DNA from: JADFQT01 sp965216025
GTDB taxonomy: Bacteria; Chloroflexota; Dehalococcoidia; Lucifugimonadales; UBA3495
Direction of reading: 5' to 3'
DNA: 64,000 bases
NCBI GenBank assembly: GCA_965216025.1
Contig: CBDCEX010000018.1
Location: 1,054,001 to 1,118,000, forward strand
The position numbers and the translations under genes were made by a program. The notes beneath the pieces were generated by a model that searched no databases, had not been told where the DNA came from, and saw only the letters and a list, made by a program, of their open reading frames with translations. Positions 1-7,579 of the stretch are shown here, one piece after another. Within the stretch, counting starts at the first letter, position 1; the number at the start of each line of letters is the position of its first letter.

Positions 1-684
1 ACCGAAATTGTGCTGGAGGAGAACTCCCAGGTCCGGCACTGCCGGCTGCTGCTGGAGAATCAGCAGGCCTTCCATGTGGGCACCAGCCGGGTCTACCAGG
101 CGCAGAACAGCAACTATACCTCGACCAGCTTCGCCAAAGGCGCCGCCCTGGGGCGCAGCGACCTCCACTGTCTGTTGGACGGTCCAGGAGCCTTCTCCAA
201 TTTAAGCGGGCTTTATTTGACCACCGGAACTCAACACATGGATAACTTCATTAACATCGAGCATGCCAAGCCCCATGGCACCAGCCGTTTGCTGTACAAA
301 GGCATTCTGGACGGGCACTCGCGGGCGGTTTTTGGCGGTACGGTACTGGTGCGTAAAGACGCCCAACATACTGACGCTCACCAAACCGACAAGAACTTGC
401 TGCTGTCGGAAGACGCCGAAATCGATAGTAAACCCAGCTTGTTTATCTATGCTGACGACGTTAAATGCGGCCACGGCGCCACCGCCGGTCACATAAATGC
501 CGAAACCCTTTTCTACATGCGAAGCCGGGGTCTGGACCTGGAAACGGCCAGCCGTATCTTGATTCAGGCCTTCGCCGGGGAGATCATAGAAAAGGTGGAG
601 CCGAAGCCCTTGCGAGATTATGTGGAAAAGTTGTATGCGGGGGCCGTTTTGGCGCCAGGACTTGGCTCGAGAGGTGCTCCATGA
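1..684 (+). CDS. sufD: SufD, Fe-S cluster assembly scaffold subunit (5' partial)
   Basis: The gene enters from the left edge; about 227 C-terminal codons are read in frame from base 1 to the TGA at 682-684. SufD pairs with SufB on the SufC ATPase to build Fe-S clusters in the cytoplasm. The visible part is the beta-helix core and C-terminal helices of the SufB/SufD family, with motifs such as HGTSRLLYKGILDG, DAHQTDKNLLLS and DDVKCGHGATAG, and the closing helix containing ASRILIQAFAGEIIEKV. The last codons overlap the sufS start (ATGA at 681-684), so translation is coupled. The DDVKCGHGAT segment and sufS as neighbour favour SufD; SufB is the only realistic alternative. Confidence 0.93.
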   Translation, partial: TEIVLEENSQVRHCRLLLENQQAFHVGTSRVYQAQNSNYTSTSFAKGAALGRSDLHCLLDGPGAFSNLSGLYLTTGTQHMDNFINIEHAKPHGTSRLLYKGILDGHSRAVFGGTVLVRKDAQHTDAHQTDKNLLLSEDAEIDSKPSLFIYADDVKCGHGATAGHINAETLFYMRSRGLDLETASRILIQAFAGEIIEKVEPKPLRDYVEKLYAGAVLAPGLGSRGAP

Positions 685-1916
685 CCTCCACCACCTCCGC
701 TTTCGACGTAGCCAGAATCCGGGAGGACTTCCCGCTGCTGAAGCAGATGGTCAACGGCAAGCCGCTGGTCTACCTGGACAACGCCGCCACCAGCCAGAAA
801 CCCCAGTCGGTCATCGATACCTTGGTCCGTTACTACACCACGGAAAACGCCAACGTTCATCGGGGGGTGCATACCCTCAGCCAGCTGGCGACCGATGACT
901 ACGAGCAAGCCCGGACTCAGGCTAGAAAATTCATCAACGCCAAAGAGGACGGGGAGATAATCTTTGTCCGTGGCACCACCGAGGCAATCAACCTGGTGGC
1001 CCAAACCTTCGGCCGCCAGAAGATATCCCAGGGAGATGAAATAATCATCTCCACCATGGAGCATCACTCCAACATCGTGCCCTGGCAGATTCTGTGCCAG
1101 GAGAAGGGCGCGAATCTGCGGGTGATACCGATCAACGACGCCGGTGAGCTGCTGCTGGACGAATACGAAAAACTGATTAACCCGAGAACCAAGCTGGTAT
1201 CCATAGTGCATCAATCCAACGCACTGGGCACGATCAACCCGGTGGAAGAAATAGTCCAGATCGCCCATGGGCAGGGGGTGCCGGTCTTGCTAGACGGCGC
1301 CCAGGCCATCGCCCACGTCAGCGTGGACGTACAGCAGCTGGGGTGCGACTTCTACGCCTTCTCGGGGCACAAGCTGTACGGCCCCACCGGAATCGGTGTG
1401 CTTTACGGCAAGGCCGAGCTTCTGGAGGAGATGCCGCCCTACCAAGCAGGCGGGGAAATGATCCGTTCCGTGACCTTCGAAAAGACTCTCTACAACGTAC
1501 TGCCCAACAAATTCGAGGCGGGAACCCCCAACATTGCGGGAGCCATCGGCCTGGGCGCCGCCATATCCTATGTCAACAACATTGGAATGGACCAGATATT
1601 TGCCTACGAAAGCGAGCTGTTGCAGTACGGCACGGAGCGCCTCTCGGCCATCGGCGGGTTGACCCTGATGGGCACCGCCGCCAAAAAGGGCAGCGTCCTC
1701 TCCTTTGTGATGGATGGGGTCCACCCCCACGACATCGGGACCATCCTGGACGCGGAAGGAATCGCCATCCGCACGGGTCACCATTGCGCCCAGCCGCTGA
1801 TGGACCGATTCGGAGTGCCGGCCACGGCTCGTGCGTCCCTAGCATTCTACAACACCAAGCAGGAAATCGATGTTCTGGTCAAGGGCATCGACCGGGTTAT
1901 CGAGGTCTTTAGCTGA
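681..1916 (+). CDS. sufS: SufS, group II cysteine desulfurase
   Basis: A 411-residue PLP enzyme that takes sulfur from L-cysteine for Fe-S cluster assembly. The ATG at 681 was chosen because it overlaps the sufD stop as ATGA and the protein then begins like other SufS proteins (DFPLLKQMVNGKPLVYLDNAATSQKP). The PLP-lysine motif SGHKLYGPTGIG lies near residue 231, the cofactor-binding EHHSN motif near 128, and the catalytic cysteine is in RTGHHCAQP near the C-terminus. Length is normal for the family. The stop overlaps the sufU start (TGATG), so sufD, sufS and sufU form one tightly coupled operon. This SufS-SufU pairing is the Gram-positive-type arrangement. Confidence 0.96.
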   Translation: MTSTTSAFDVARIREDFPLLKQMVNGKPLVYLDNAATSQKPQSVIDTLVRYYTTENANVHRGVHTLSQLATDDYEQARTQARKFINAKEDGEIIFVRGTTEAINLVAQTFGRQKISQGDEIIISTMEHHSNIVPWQILCQEKGANLRVIPINDAGELLLDEYEKLINPRTKLVSIVHQSNALGTINPVEEIVQIAHGQGVPVLLDGAQAIAHVSVDVQQLGCDFYAFSGHKLYGPTGIGVLYGKAELLEEMPPYQAGGEMIRSVTFEKTLYNVLPNKFEAGTPNIAGAIGLGAAISYVNNIGMDQIFAYESELLQYGTERLSAIGGLTLMGTAAKKGSVLSFVMDGVHPHDIGTILDAEGIAIRTGHHCAQPLMDRFGVPATARASLAFYNTKQEIDVLVKGIDRVIEVFS

Positions 1917-2365
1917 TGTCCGACCTCAATGAGCTATACCAGGAGATACTGCTGGAGCACAACAGCAAGCCCAGAAATTTTCGCAAACTTGACCACGCTA
2001 ATCATACCGCCGACGGCTTTAATCCTCTTTGCGGCGACCGAATCAGCCTCTATCTTCAAGTCGAGGATGGGGTCATCACCGACGTGGGATTTCAGGGCAC
2101 CGGCTGCGCCATCTCCCGAGCCTCCGCCTCCATGATGACCCAGAGCATCAAGGGACAAAAGCTGGAAACCGCGGAACAGGTCTTTGACCAGTTTCACAAG
2201 ATGCTGACTGAGCCGGACGCGGAGCTGGATTACGACCAACTGGGTGACCTGGAAACCCTGGCCGGAGTCGCGGAGTTCCCCACCCGCATTAAATGCGCCG
2301 TCCTGGCCTGGCATACCCTGCGCGCCGCCATCGAAGGGAAGAACGACGGCGTAACCACTGAGTAG
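1916..2365 (+). CDS. sufU: SufU, sulfur-transfer/scaffold partner of SufS
   Basis: A 149-residue cytoplasmic SufU protein. The three zinc/sulfur-ligand cysteines are all present, in NPLCGDR, GTGCAISRASASMM and RIKCAVLAW. In characterised Gram-positive systems SufU is a zinc protein that accepts persulfide sulfur from SufS. The start ATG overlaps the sufS stop by one base, so the two are co-translated. Length is typical. A second, more divergent member of the family lies 200 bp downstream. Confidence 0.94.
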   Translation: MSDLNELYQEILLEHNSKPRNFRKLDHANHTADGFNPLCGDRISLYLQVEDGVITDVGFQGTGCAISRASASMMTQSIKGQKLETAEQVFDQFHKMLTEPDAELDYDQLGDLETLAGVAEFPTRIKCAVLAWHTLRAAIEGKNDGVTTE

Positions 2366-2429
2366 TCCCAGGGCAGGCTCCCGGCTCCCAGCTCAATGAA
2401 TAGTCATTGATTAGTCTTGATTCCTCTTT

Positions 2430-2539
2430 TGATCGATCCAGACTGGTCAAATCCTTTCGGCCCCGGAGACTTCCCCTTATTCCTCTTTGTGATCGATCCA
2501 GACTGGTCAAATCCTTTCGGCCCCGGAGACTTCCCCTTA
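2430..2539. repeat. Two tandem copies of a 50-bp sequence with 60-bp period
   Basis: Positions 2430-2479 and 2490-2539 are identical over 50 bases, beginning TGATCGATCCAGACTGG and ending GACTTCCCCTTA. The 10 bases between copies are a variant of the sequence preceding copy one (TTCCTCTT). The pair fills the gap between sufU and the second sufU-like gene. Only two copies exist and there is no unique spacer, so this is not a CRISPR array. Confidence 0.9.
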
Positions 2540-2565
2540 AACCTCTGGCGACCTAGAATACTCTT

Positions 2566-3084
2566 ATGCCACAACCACCCGATGTCCCCCTGCATGGACT
2601 CTACGGCGAATCCATAATGGACCACTACCGTAGTCCCCGTCACCGGCCCGCGCTCGCTTCCTCCGACATAGAGTCCGAGGAGTTCAATCCCTTCTGCGGG
2701 GATCGGGTCATCCTGCAGATAAAGCTGGACGATGCCGGCCGGATCGCCCAAATCAGCAGCCGCTCCGAGGGCTGCTCCATAATTCAGGCGACGGCTTCCA
2801 TGATGGCGGAAGCCTTGCTGGGCAAGAGCCTGGAGCAGGCTGCGGCTTTGGACCACGCTTTTCGGGCCATGATGCGCCGGGAGATTTTGGACGGGGAGAT
2901 TTTGGACGGGGAGAGTTTGGCCCAGGAGCCTGCGACTAAACTGGGGGGCCTGGTGGCGATGCAAGTGGTCCGGGAGTATCCCGTGCGGATAAAATGCGCC
3001 CTGCTACCCTGGTTGGCCCTGGAAGAGGGTATGGAGAGCCACCAAACCGGGCAGTCCGGGCCAGGGCAAGCTGGGCCTGACTAG
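2566..3084 (+). CDS. SufU/IscU-like Fe-S scaffold paralog
   Basis: A 172-residue relative of SufU. The same three cysteine motifs are kept (NPFCGDR, SEGCSIIQATASMM, RIKCALLPW) and the N-terminal LYGESIMDHYRSPRH matches the family start, so a scaffold or sulfur-acceptor role is likely. The middle of the protein carries an in-frame 15-base duplication that gives EILDGEILDGES near residue 106, and the tail is a low-complexity Gln/Gly/Pro stretch. No clear Shine-Dalgarno precedes the ATG. It lies 200 bp downstream of sufU behind a tandem repeat and may be transcribed with the suf genes. Division of labour between the two paralogs cannot be read from sequence. Confidence 0.85.
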   Translation: MPQPPDVPLHGLYGESIMDHYRSPRHRPALASSDIESEEFNPFCGDRVILQIKLDDAGRIAQISSRSEGCSIIQATASMMAEALLGKSLEQAAALDHAFRAMMRREILDGEILDGESLAQEPATKLGGLVAMQVVREYPVRIKCALLPWLALEEGMESHQTGQSGPGQAGPD

Positions 3085-3123
3085 GCATTCATCTCAAAAA
3101 TCTTGTATTCCGGGTGGACCGTC

Positions 3124-3184
3124 CTTCGACAAGCTCAGGACGAACGGGCGGTGTTCTTTATCCGTTAGTGGTGAGCCTGTCGAA
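3124..3184. repeat. Interspersed imperfect palindromic repeat, copy A
   Basis: About 61 bp with inverted arms: CTTCGACAAGCTCAGGACGA on the left and GGTGAGCCTGTCGAA on the right. It lies between convergent genes. A closely related 55-bp element lies at 56504-56558 and a half element at 46768-46790, so it is a dispersed repeat rather than a simple terminator. Confidence 0.8.
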
Positions 3185-3269
3185 TCACGTTTTGAGATAG
3201 TGACTAATCAGAGGGTGTTCAGAGACTGATCACAATTGAACGCGGACTAACCCCGGACTAATCTACAAA

Positions 3270-5036
3270 TTACCGCTCCAGCCAGGCCCTGGACCAAAAA
3301 ATATACTCGGATAGAGCCGTGTTGGGGTGGAATCCCTTCAGGTCCCAATCGAAGGCCCAGCGCGAGGTGTCGCTGCCCGGGCTAAACAGGTAGGCCTGGT
3401 CCAGCAAGTAGGCCTGCAGCTCGACCAGCTGCTGGCGGCGGAGAGCCGGATCCCGCTCCGAAGCCTGCCGCTCTATCAAGGAGTCCAGAACCGGATCTTG
3501 TTGACCCAGCAGATTTACCGGGCCCCGGCTGTGGAGCAGCCCCAGCAAGAATCCGTTGGTCGTGGGCGTTTGCGGCGCGCTGCCAATGATTAGCTGGAAG
3601 GACTCCTTCTCCTGAAACAGCAGCTGGTTGTAGTGGGCGGGATGAATAGCCCGTAAGTTGGGAGCAAATCCTACCGCCCGCAGGTCTTCCGCGATGCTTA
3701 TGGCCAAGTCCAGATGGGCCTGGCTCGAATCAGCCACCGCTAGGTCGATGCGCAAAGGCAGGTCAACTTCGGCGCCGGCCAGCAGCTCTCGGGCTTGGCT
3801 GGGACTGGCGAAGTAATTGTCGCGGATGGTGTCCTGGGGTAGCAGCCAATCCGGGCTGGGAACCGGCACTCCGGCGCCGATGGATCCGTGCCCTTCCCAC
3901 ATGGAATGCAGGTGCTCCCAGGGATCGATGGCTTGAAAAATGGCCCGGCGTATGTCGGGCTGGCCCCCCAGCGTGGTCTGGAGATTGGCCCAGAGCAGCA
4001 ATCCGGAGCCGGACTGCTCCGCGATACTGACGTTAAACTCCGCGCTGCTGGAGCTAAGCTGATTCCATTCTCTGGGCGGCAGGTTCACCACATCCACCTG
4101 GCCGGCTCGAAAAGCGGCCATCTGCTTCGTCGCGTAGGAGGGAGCCAGGGTGGACGGTTTGACCAGTTTTATCACCAGCTGATCCAGGTAGGGAAGGCTC
4201 TCTTCAAAGTAGTCTGGGTTGCGGCTAAGCGCCGTGCCCACACCTTCCTCCGTGCTCTCCCAAATCCAGGGTCCGGTGCCCACCACCGGGGCCTGCTTCA
4301 AATCCCCGTACTGCTCCACCACCTCCTTGGCGATGATCTTGCTGTGACCGTCGGCCAGAGCCAGCAGGGCATCGGAATCCAGGAAGGACCGGCTTACCCG
4401 CAGGATGCCCGGCTCGGTTGCCTCGAACCCAGATATGCCCCGGTCGGAGAACAGTTGGGCGTGGGGCCACCCCTCGGTCTCCATCCTTTGGTAGCTGTAG
4501 ACCAGGTCTTCCGCCACCAGGGGCCGCCCGTCAACCGGATTAAGGTTCTGCCAGCGGACACCTGGGCGCAACTGAAACTCATAGGCCAAGTCGGAGGTTA
4601 GGCGCCAGCTTTCACACAGGTCGCATTCCAACATTAGGCTGGGCTGTTCAATCAGGGGACCGGTGCGCAGCCGCAGTAAGCGGCTGCAGGCTAGGCCAGG
4701 GCCCAGGGCGGCTAGTGTCTCCTGACGGACCTGGTGAACGTCCCGATGCGGGATATCCGCCGCACTCACCAGCGTCAGGGTGCCGCCGGCTGACCCGCCG
4801 GGCGACGGAGCCACGACCGGCGTGGGAGTGGGTGCCGGCATTGCGGTGGGAGTGGGCTGCCGCGTAGGAATTTGGGTCGGAATTGGTGTAGCGATGACTG
4901 CGCTGGGCGGAGGTTCTTCAGGCAAGGCCGGCGGCTGGGCTGAACAGGCCGCCAGTGTGACCAGAAGCAAACCTGTGGAAAAAACTAGGCCGAACCTGGC
5001 TGACCTTCTGGCTAACCTTAATGAAAAACGCCGCAT
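3270..5036 (-). CDS. ABC transporter substrate-binding lipoprotein, SBP family 5 (peptide type)
   Basis: A 588-residue exported lipoprotein. A basic start and hydrophobic segment (GLVFSTGLLLVTLAACS) lead to a lipobox with the lipidated cysteine near residue 31. A Pro/Thr-rich linker (residues about 40-75) separates the anchor from the binding domain. The rest has features of extracellular family 5 proteins: a core starting near LTLVSAADIPHRDVH, GVRWQNLNPVDGRPLVAEDLVYSYQR near residue 160-185, and a late EYIFWSRAWLE tail. These proteins usually bind peptides, nickel or other small solutes for an ABC importer. No permease or ATPase genes are adjacent, so the ligand is unknown. Confidence 0.88.
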   Translation of the reverse strand: MRRFSLRLARRSARFGLVFSTGLLLVTLAACSAQPPALPEEPPPSAVIATPIPTQIPTRQPTPTAMPAPTPTPVVAPSPGGSAGGTLTLVSAADIPHRDVHQVRQETLAALGPGLACSRLLRLRTGPLIEQPSLMLECDLCESWRLTSDLAYEFQLRPGVRWQNLNPVDGRPLVAEDLVYSYQRMETEGWPHAQLFSDRGISGFEATEPGILRVSRSFLDSDALLALADGHSKIIAKEVVEQYGDLKQAPVVGTGPWIWESTEEGVGTALSRNPDYFEESLPYLDQLVIKLVKPSTLAPSYATKQMAAFRAGQVDVVNLPPREWNQLSSSSAEFNVSIAEQSGSGLLLWANLQTTLGGQPDIRRAIFQAIDPWEHLHSMWEGHGSIGAGVPVPSPDWLLPQDTIRDNYFASPSQARELLAGAEVDLPLRIDLAVADSSQAHLDLAISIAEDLRAVGFAPNLRAIHPAHYNQLLFQEKESFQLIIGSAPQTPTTNGFLLGLLHSRGPVNLLGQQDPVLDSLIERQASERDPALRRQQLVELQAYLLDQAYLFSPGSDTSRWAFDWDLKGFHPNTALSEYIFWSRAWLER

Positions 5037-5231
5037 TCCACCCCTCCCGAGTTAAACACCGAAGCCGCAAAATTAGTCCCTTCATTACATGACGTAGGGG
5101 GACAGCATGCGGTTTCGGGATACCCGCTATTTTAGAGCAGACCCCACCCCGGTCATCCAGGCAATTGGTGAACATAATATGGGGATTTTGGCGGAAGGGT
5201 TCCCAGGGAGCCGCCCCATGTTAGATAGATT

Positions 5232-5771
5232 TCAGCCGGGGGCGGTGTAGTTGGCTGGGAAGGCTTTGGAGCCCCGAATCAGCCCCTTGACATAGGCGAT
5301 CTGACCCGTGTGCTGGTAAAACTCGCCAATGATCTGGCGGAACATGGTGGCTACCGAAAAGTCCGGCCTGCGCTCTCGGGGAATAACTTCAAAGTCCTCC
5401 GGCTGGAGGCCGCGCAGGTAGTCAAGGGTGCTGGCGCGCACCGCCGCTCCGTAGCGCAGCAATTCGGGCAGGTCCAAGGCCGGGAAATTATCTATCTGCT
5501 CCTGAGTATGGCCGAAGCCGTTGTCCCGGGCCGGCAACCCAAACCGCTCGTTCCAGCCGTCACGCTCCCAGAGCTCCGGCTGAAACTGGGTGAAGAACTG
5601 GAGCCACATGTCCTCCACTCGCAGCATGTGCCACAGCATCCAGCCGATGGGATTAGCTTCCGGTGTTGCTCGCCAAACAAGTTCCTCGGAAGTGAGATCT
5701 TGAACCGCCTCCAGCAGGAATTCCTGTTCCCTGGCCAGAGCGTCCTCGATGAAATGACTCAGCGTTATCAT
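5232..5771 (-). CDS. DinB-family four-helix protein
   Basis: A 179-residue protein of the DinB/YfiT-like metal-binding four-helix superfamily. The conserved histidines appear as WMLWHMLRVEDMW near residue 48 and YQHTGQIAYVKGLIRG near residue 158; a third metal ligand cannot be assigned with certainty. Family members include thiol-dependent transferases and stress proteins, but substrates are often unknown. It is a single minus-strand gene between the solute-binding protein and an IS66 element. The ATG at 5771 gives a normal N-terminus (ITLSHFIEDALAREQEFLLEA). Confidence 0.85.
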   Translation of the reverse strand: MITLSHFIEDALAREQEFLLEAVQDLTSEELVWRATPEANPIGWMLWHMLRVEDMWLQFFTQFQPELWERDGWNERFGLPARDNGFGHTQEQIDNFPALDLPELLRYGAAVRASTLDYLRGLQPEDFEVIPRERRPDFSVATMFRQIIGEFYQHTGQIAYVKGLIRGSKAFPANYTAPG

Positions 5772-5927
5772 GGGGCTCCTTTAAAACCGGCAATTTCAGC
5801 CGCCAATAAATGATACTACATAGATCAGCCAGCCGGGATACCGGGTGCAAGTCAGGCGCAACCCGGTTCCGGACTGCCGCGCCACCAGGACCGGCAGCAG
5901 CTGAAAAATCCCCGGGGTCCTAATGCG

Positions 5928-7358
5928 GTAAGTGTTCAGATTTGAGGGGAAGCGAGCAACCGGCGGCATTCCAGGAGGGGATTGAGACCTCTGGCCCGCC
6001 AGGTGCCAAAGAGGGATGCCAAGGTCATCTTGCTGTCGGTGCCCTGCCCTGAGCGGGTGCCGCCGCTGATCTTGCGACTGGTTACCAGATGCCGCAGGCT
6101 CCGCTCGGCGGCGTTGTTGTCTGAGGGCACGGCTGGGTCCGACACGAAGACAAACAGTTCCTTGATGAACCGTTCCATGCGCCGGCAGAGCTTGGCCTGA
6201 ACCGCCAGGGGATCTTTAAGGAAAGGCCGTGCCAAGACCATTAGTTTCTCCTCCAGCATTAGCTGGGTGCGATGGCCTGGCTGGGCTCGGGGAAGGACCG
6301 AGCCCTTGGCCTCCGTGTAGACCTGGTGAACCGCCTCGGCCCACTGAGCCAGCCCAGCGTCTTCTGGGTACAACCCTTTCAGGTCATGGATATCCCGCAG
6401 CAGATGAGCCCAGCACCGTTGCTTCAGGCCCGGGTAGTGGTTATAGGCGGCGTAGAAATCACTGACCAACACTCCGCTGAAGGAGGAATCCAGCACTTCA
6501 TCCACCACCCCCTTATCCCGACCCCGACGCAGGAAGTATCGTTCGCTGGGAGTGCTGAAGGTCCAAACATAGCCGTTGCTCCCGTCCTGGCGCCAGCCGG
6601 TTTCGTCGCCCTGCACCACGGGACTGGCGCGGACTTGCTCGAGCACCTCTCGCACCGCCGTCTCAGCCTGACGGGCTACTCCATGGACGGCCTGGACGAT
6701 GGCACCAACACTCAGGTGCAACTGATGGACGGTCTCCAGGTACCATTGGATGATTCTTATGGGCAACCGTCCCTCCTCCCGCAGGGTCACCATCAGGCTT
6801 ACCAGATTGACCCCCAGGCGCTGCTGGCCCAGAACCACCCCCTGCAGGGCCTCTTTGGGCAGCCGGCGCCGCTGGCATACCGGACAGATGCGGGCTACCA
6901 GGGCGTGCTCGGTCACTTCTACCGGAGCCACCGGTAGCTCAATGACTTCCCGAGTTCGCTGTACCCATCCGCCGTTCAGGTGAGTCCCGCAGTCGGGACA
7001 GACCGCCACGGTATGCTCCACCCGCTGGGTAGGAGTCATGCGCTGGCGGGCGAAGCCATGGCGGCGCGGCTTTCTGGGCTCCTTTTTCTCCGGCGCTTGC
7101 CGGCTGGAGTGCGGCTGATTACCCGGCATCCCCGACGACCCGCGCCGGTTGGGACGGGATTCCAGAACCCCAATCCGCCTTTGCAAATCGGCAATGACTG
7201 CCCGCTGGCCGGCAATTATCTCCAGCAGAGTTTCGCGACTCGCCGCGTTCAGGTCTAGTTCAGTGTCCACCTCCCTGGTATGCCACAACTCCCCCGGCCA
7301 TGCCAGCGTTTTTCCAACGGCTTTGAGCCAATTCACCTCATCAAGTCTGAACAGTTAC
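5928..7358 (-). mobile_element. IS66-type insertion sequence, copy 1 (1431 bp)
   Basis: Ends are inverted repeats: GTAAGTGTTCAGATTTGA at 5928 and, on the other strand, GTAACTGTTCAGACTTGA ending at 7358. The flanks carry an 8-bp target duplication with one mismatch: CTAATGCG at 5920-5927 and CTAATGCC at 7359-7366. IS66 elements make 8-bp duplications. The only gene is the transposase, as in the single-gene (ISBst12-like) branch of IS66. Two near-identical copies lie at 14877-16307 and 53108-54538. Confidence 0.93.
5936..7336 (-). CDS. IS66-family transposase (TnpC type), copy 1
   Basis: A 466-residue DDE transposase. Order of parts: an N-terminal helical region (residues about 25-65, a likely coiled coil), a basic linker, an IS66 zinc-finger with CPDCG and CPVCQ pairs (about 115-160), then the catalytic domain with VQGDETGWR, VSDFYAAYNHYPG and DNNAAERSLR supplying the three acidic residues. 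No tnpA or tnpB genes are present. It differs from copy 2 at four residues noted by eye (for example T versus A in VEHTVAV, G versus A in EAKGSVL). GTG start follows a GATGAG Shine-Dalgarno. Confidence 0.95.
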   Translation of the reverse strand: MNWLKAVGKTLAWPGELWHTREVDTELDLNAASRETLLEIIAGQRAVIADLQRRIGVLESRPNRRGSSGMPGNQPHSSRQAPEKKEPRKPRRHGFARQRMTPTQRVEHTVAVCPDCGTHLNGGWVQRTREVIELPVAPVEVTEHALVARICPVCQRRRLPKEALQGVVLGQQRLGVNLVSLMVTLREEGRLPIRIIQWYLETVHQLHLSVGAIVQAVHGVARQAETAVREVLEQVRASPVVQGDETGWRQDGSNGYVWTFSTPSERYFLRRGRDKGVVDEVLDSSFSGVLVSDFYAAYNHYPGLKQRCWAHLLRDIHDLKGLYPEDAGLAQWAEAVHQVYTEAKGSVLPRAQPGHRTQLMLEEKLMVLARPFLKDPLAVQAKLCRRMERFIKELFVFVSDPAVPSDNNAAERSLRHLVTSRKISGGTRSGQGTDSKMTLASLFGTWRARGLNPLLECRRLLASPQI

Positions 7359-7374
7359 CTAATGCCAAATGTGC

Positions 7375-7404
7375 TTGACACTAGTAAAAGCGCGGGCCTA
7401 TAAT
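7375..7404 (+). promoter_or_regulatory. Consensus sigma-70 promoter upstream of pyrG
   Basis: TTGACA at 7375-7380 and TATAAT at 7399-7404 are both perfect consensus hexamers separated by 18 bp. It points towards pyrG, about 175 bp upstream of the ATG, and begins only 16 bp past the end of IS66 copy 1. Confidence 0.75.
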
Positions 7405-7579
7405 CGCAAGAGAGGCCAGTAAACCCAACGCCGATAAACCCAGCGGTGGAAACGAAGCTCCGGCCTCTGAGTTGTCCCCAAACCTGTCCCGCTAAATTTT
7501 CCTCTTTTCACGCGGCTGGCACATTCCAGCCCTCTGTGCCCGTGAGTTGCGCTTAGCCGTGTTACGTTTAGCTTGAGGC

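Noticed and set aside
2430..2539. Possible CRISPR
   Set aside because: Only two adjacent repeats, no unique spacers and no cas genes; the same holds for the 12-bp repeats at 20551 and the 77-bp duplication at 29639.
6272..6937. 221-codon reading frame antisense to the IS66 transposase (seen in all three copies)
   Set aside because: It simply repeats with the element and mirrors the conserved DDE domain; no start signal or domain.
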